Shown: positions 49,247 to 64,000 of the stretch, one piece after another | Layout: every line of letters starts with the position of its first letter | How positions within the stretch are numbered: the first letter of the stretch is position 1 | Source of the DNA: Heliocidaris erythrogramma | Lineage: Eukaryota > Echinodermata > Echinoidea > Camarodonta > Echinometridae | Assembly: GCA_025617745.1 (NCBI GenBank) | Contig: CM046864.1 | Coordinates: 32,741,239-32,805,238, forward strand | Reading direction: 5' to 3' | DNA length: 64,000 nt | Notes under the pieces: generated by a model | The model's input: only the letters and a program-made list of their open reading frames with translations | What the model was told of the DNA's origin: nothing | The model's database searches: none | Position numbers and translations under genes: made by a program

Positions 49247-64000
<14,754 letters not shown>

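Overview
Eukaryotic, intron-rich, AT-rich nuclear DNA, most likely from an echinoderm and probably a sea urchin. That lineage call is inference. It rests on the style of the short palindromic transposons (for example the 'gggcccTGTTGCATAAA' and 'GGGGTGTTTCATAAAGCTGTTCG' hairpins), frequent TACATGTAC and TAGGCCTA words, and long poly-G/poly-C runs. No bacterial or phage features are present. Most open frames in the window are chance frames, antisense shadows or repeat remnants.

Two genuine multi-exon genes could be rebuilt base by base, both on the minus strand. (1) 12398-17263: a complete seven-exon gamma-butyrobetaine dioxygenase (BBOX1-like) gene. All splice sites are GT-AG, all phases agree, and it gives a 455-residue protein with the Cys3His zinc site, the Fe(II) HxD...H triad and a basic, mitochondrial-like N-terminus. 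(2) 49247 to beyond 64000: a CPSF6-like gene (cleavage factor Im 59/68 kDa subunit). Fifteen coding exons lie in the window, with the extreme 5' end off the right edge. They encode an RRM, a very long proline-rich linker that includes a 13-unit MNQGPPP minisatellite, the conserved APHVNPAFFP and LSEAEFEEIMNRNR blocks, and a C-terminal RS/RD/RE domain. BBOX acts in carnitine synthesis and CPSF6 in pre-mRNA 3'-end processing. Nothing in the sequence links them functionally.

Layout: 1-543, frameshifted non-LTR reverse transcriptase; 2.1-3.5 kb, a mariner-type deletion derivative and duplications; 4.1-6.2 kb, a 26-bp minisatellite of about 80 units; 8.9-9.85 kb, a histone H3 pseudogene next to a tandem tRNA-headed repeat; 10-12 kb, hairpin MITEs and a LINE tail; 12.4-17.3 kb, BBOX; 17.3-23.5 kb, no genes; 23.5-24.2 kb, a broken THAP-domain gene carrying two palindromes bounded by the same heptamer; 28.7-30 kb, a pogo-like MITE and a dispersed repeat; 30.17-33.09 kb, a Mutator/foldback-type element with tandemly subrepeated terminal inverted repeats and a 9-bp target duplication; 33.3-49.2 kb, repeat-poor AT-rich DNA with splice signals that I interpret as a long, possibly spliced CPSF6 3' UTR, invaded by a 4.67-kb inverted-repeat transposon; 49.2-64 kb, CPSF6 exons with several MITE families in the introns.

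I found no clear new enzymatic system. The most unusual items are the foldback/Mutator element, the palindrome pair in the THAP pseudogene, the tRNA-containing direct-repeat array, the 4.67-kb element with internal palindromes, and the heptad-repeat expansion of CPSF6.
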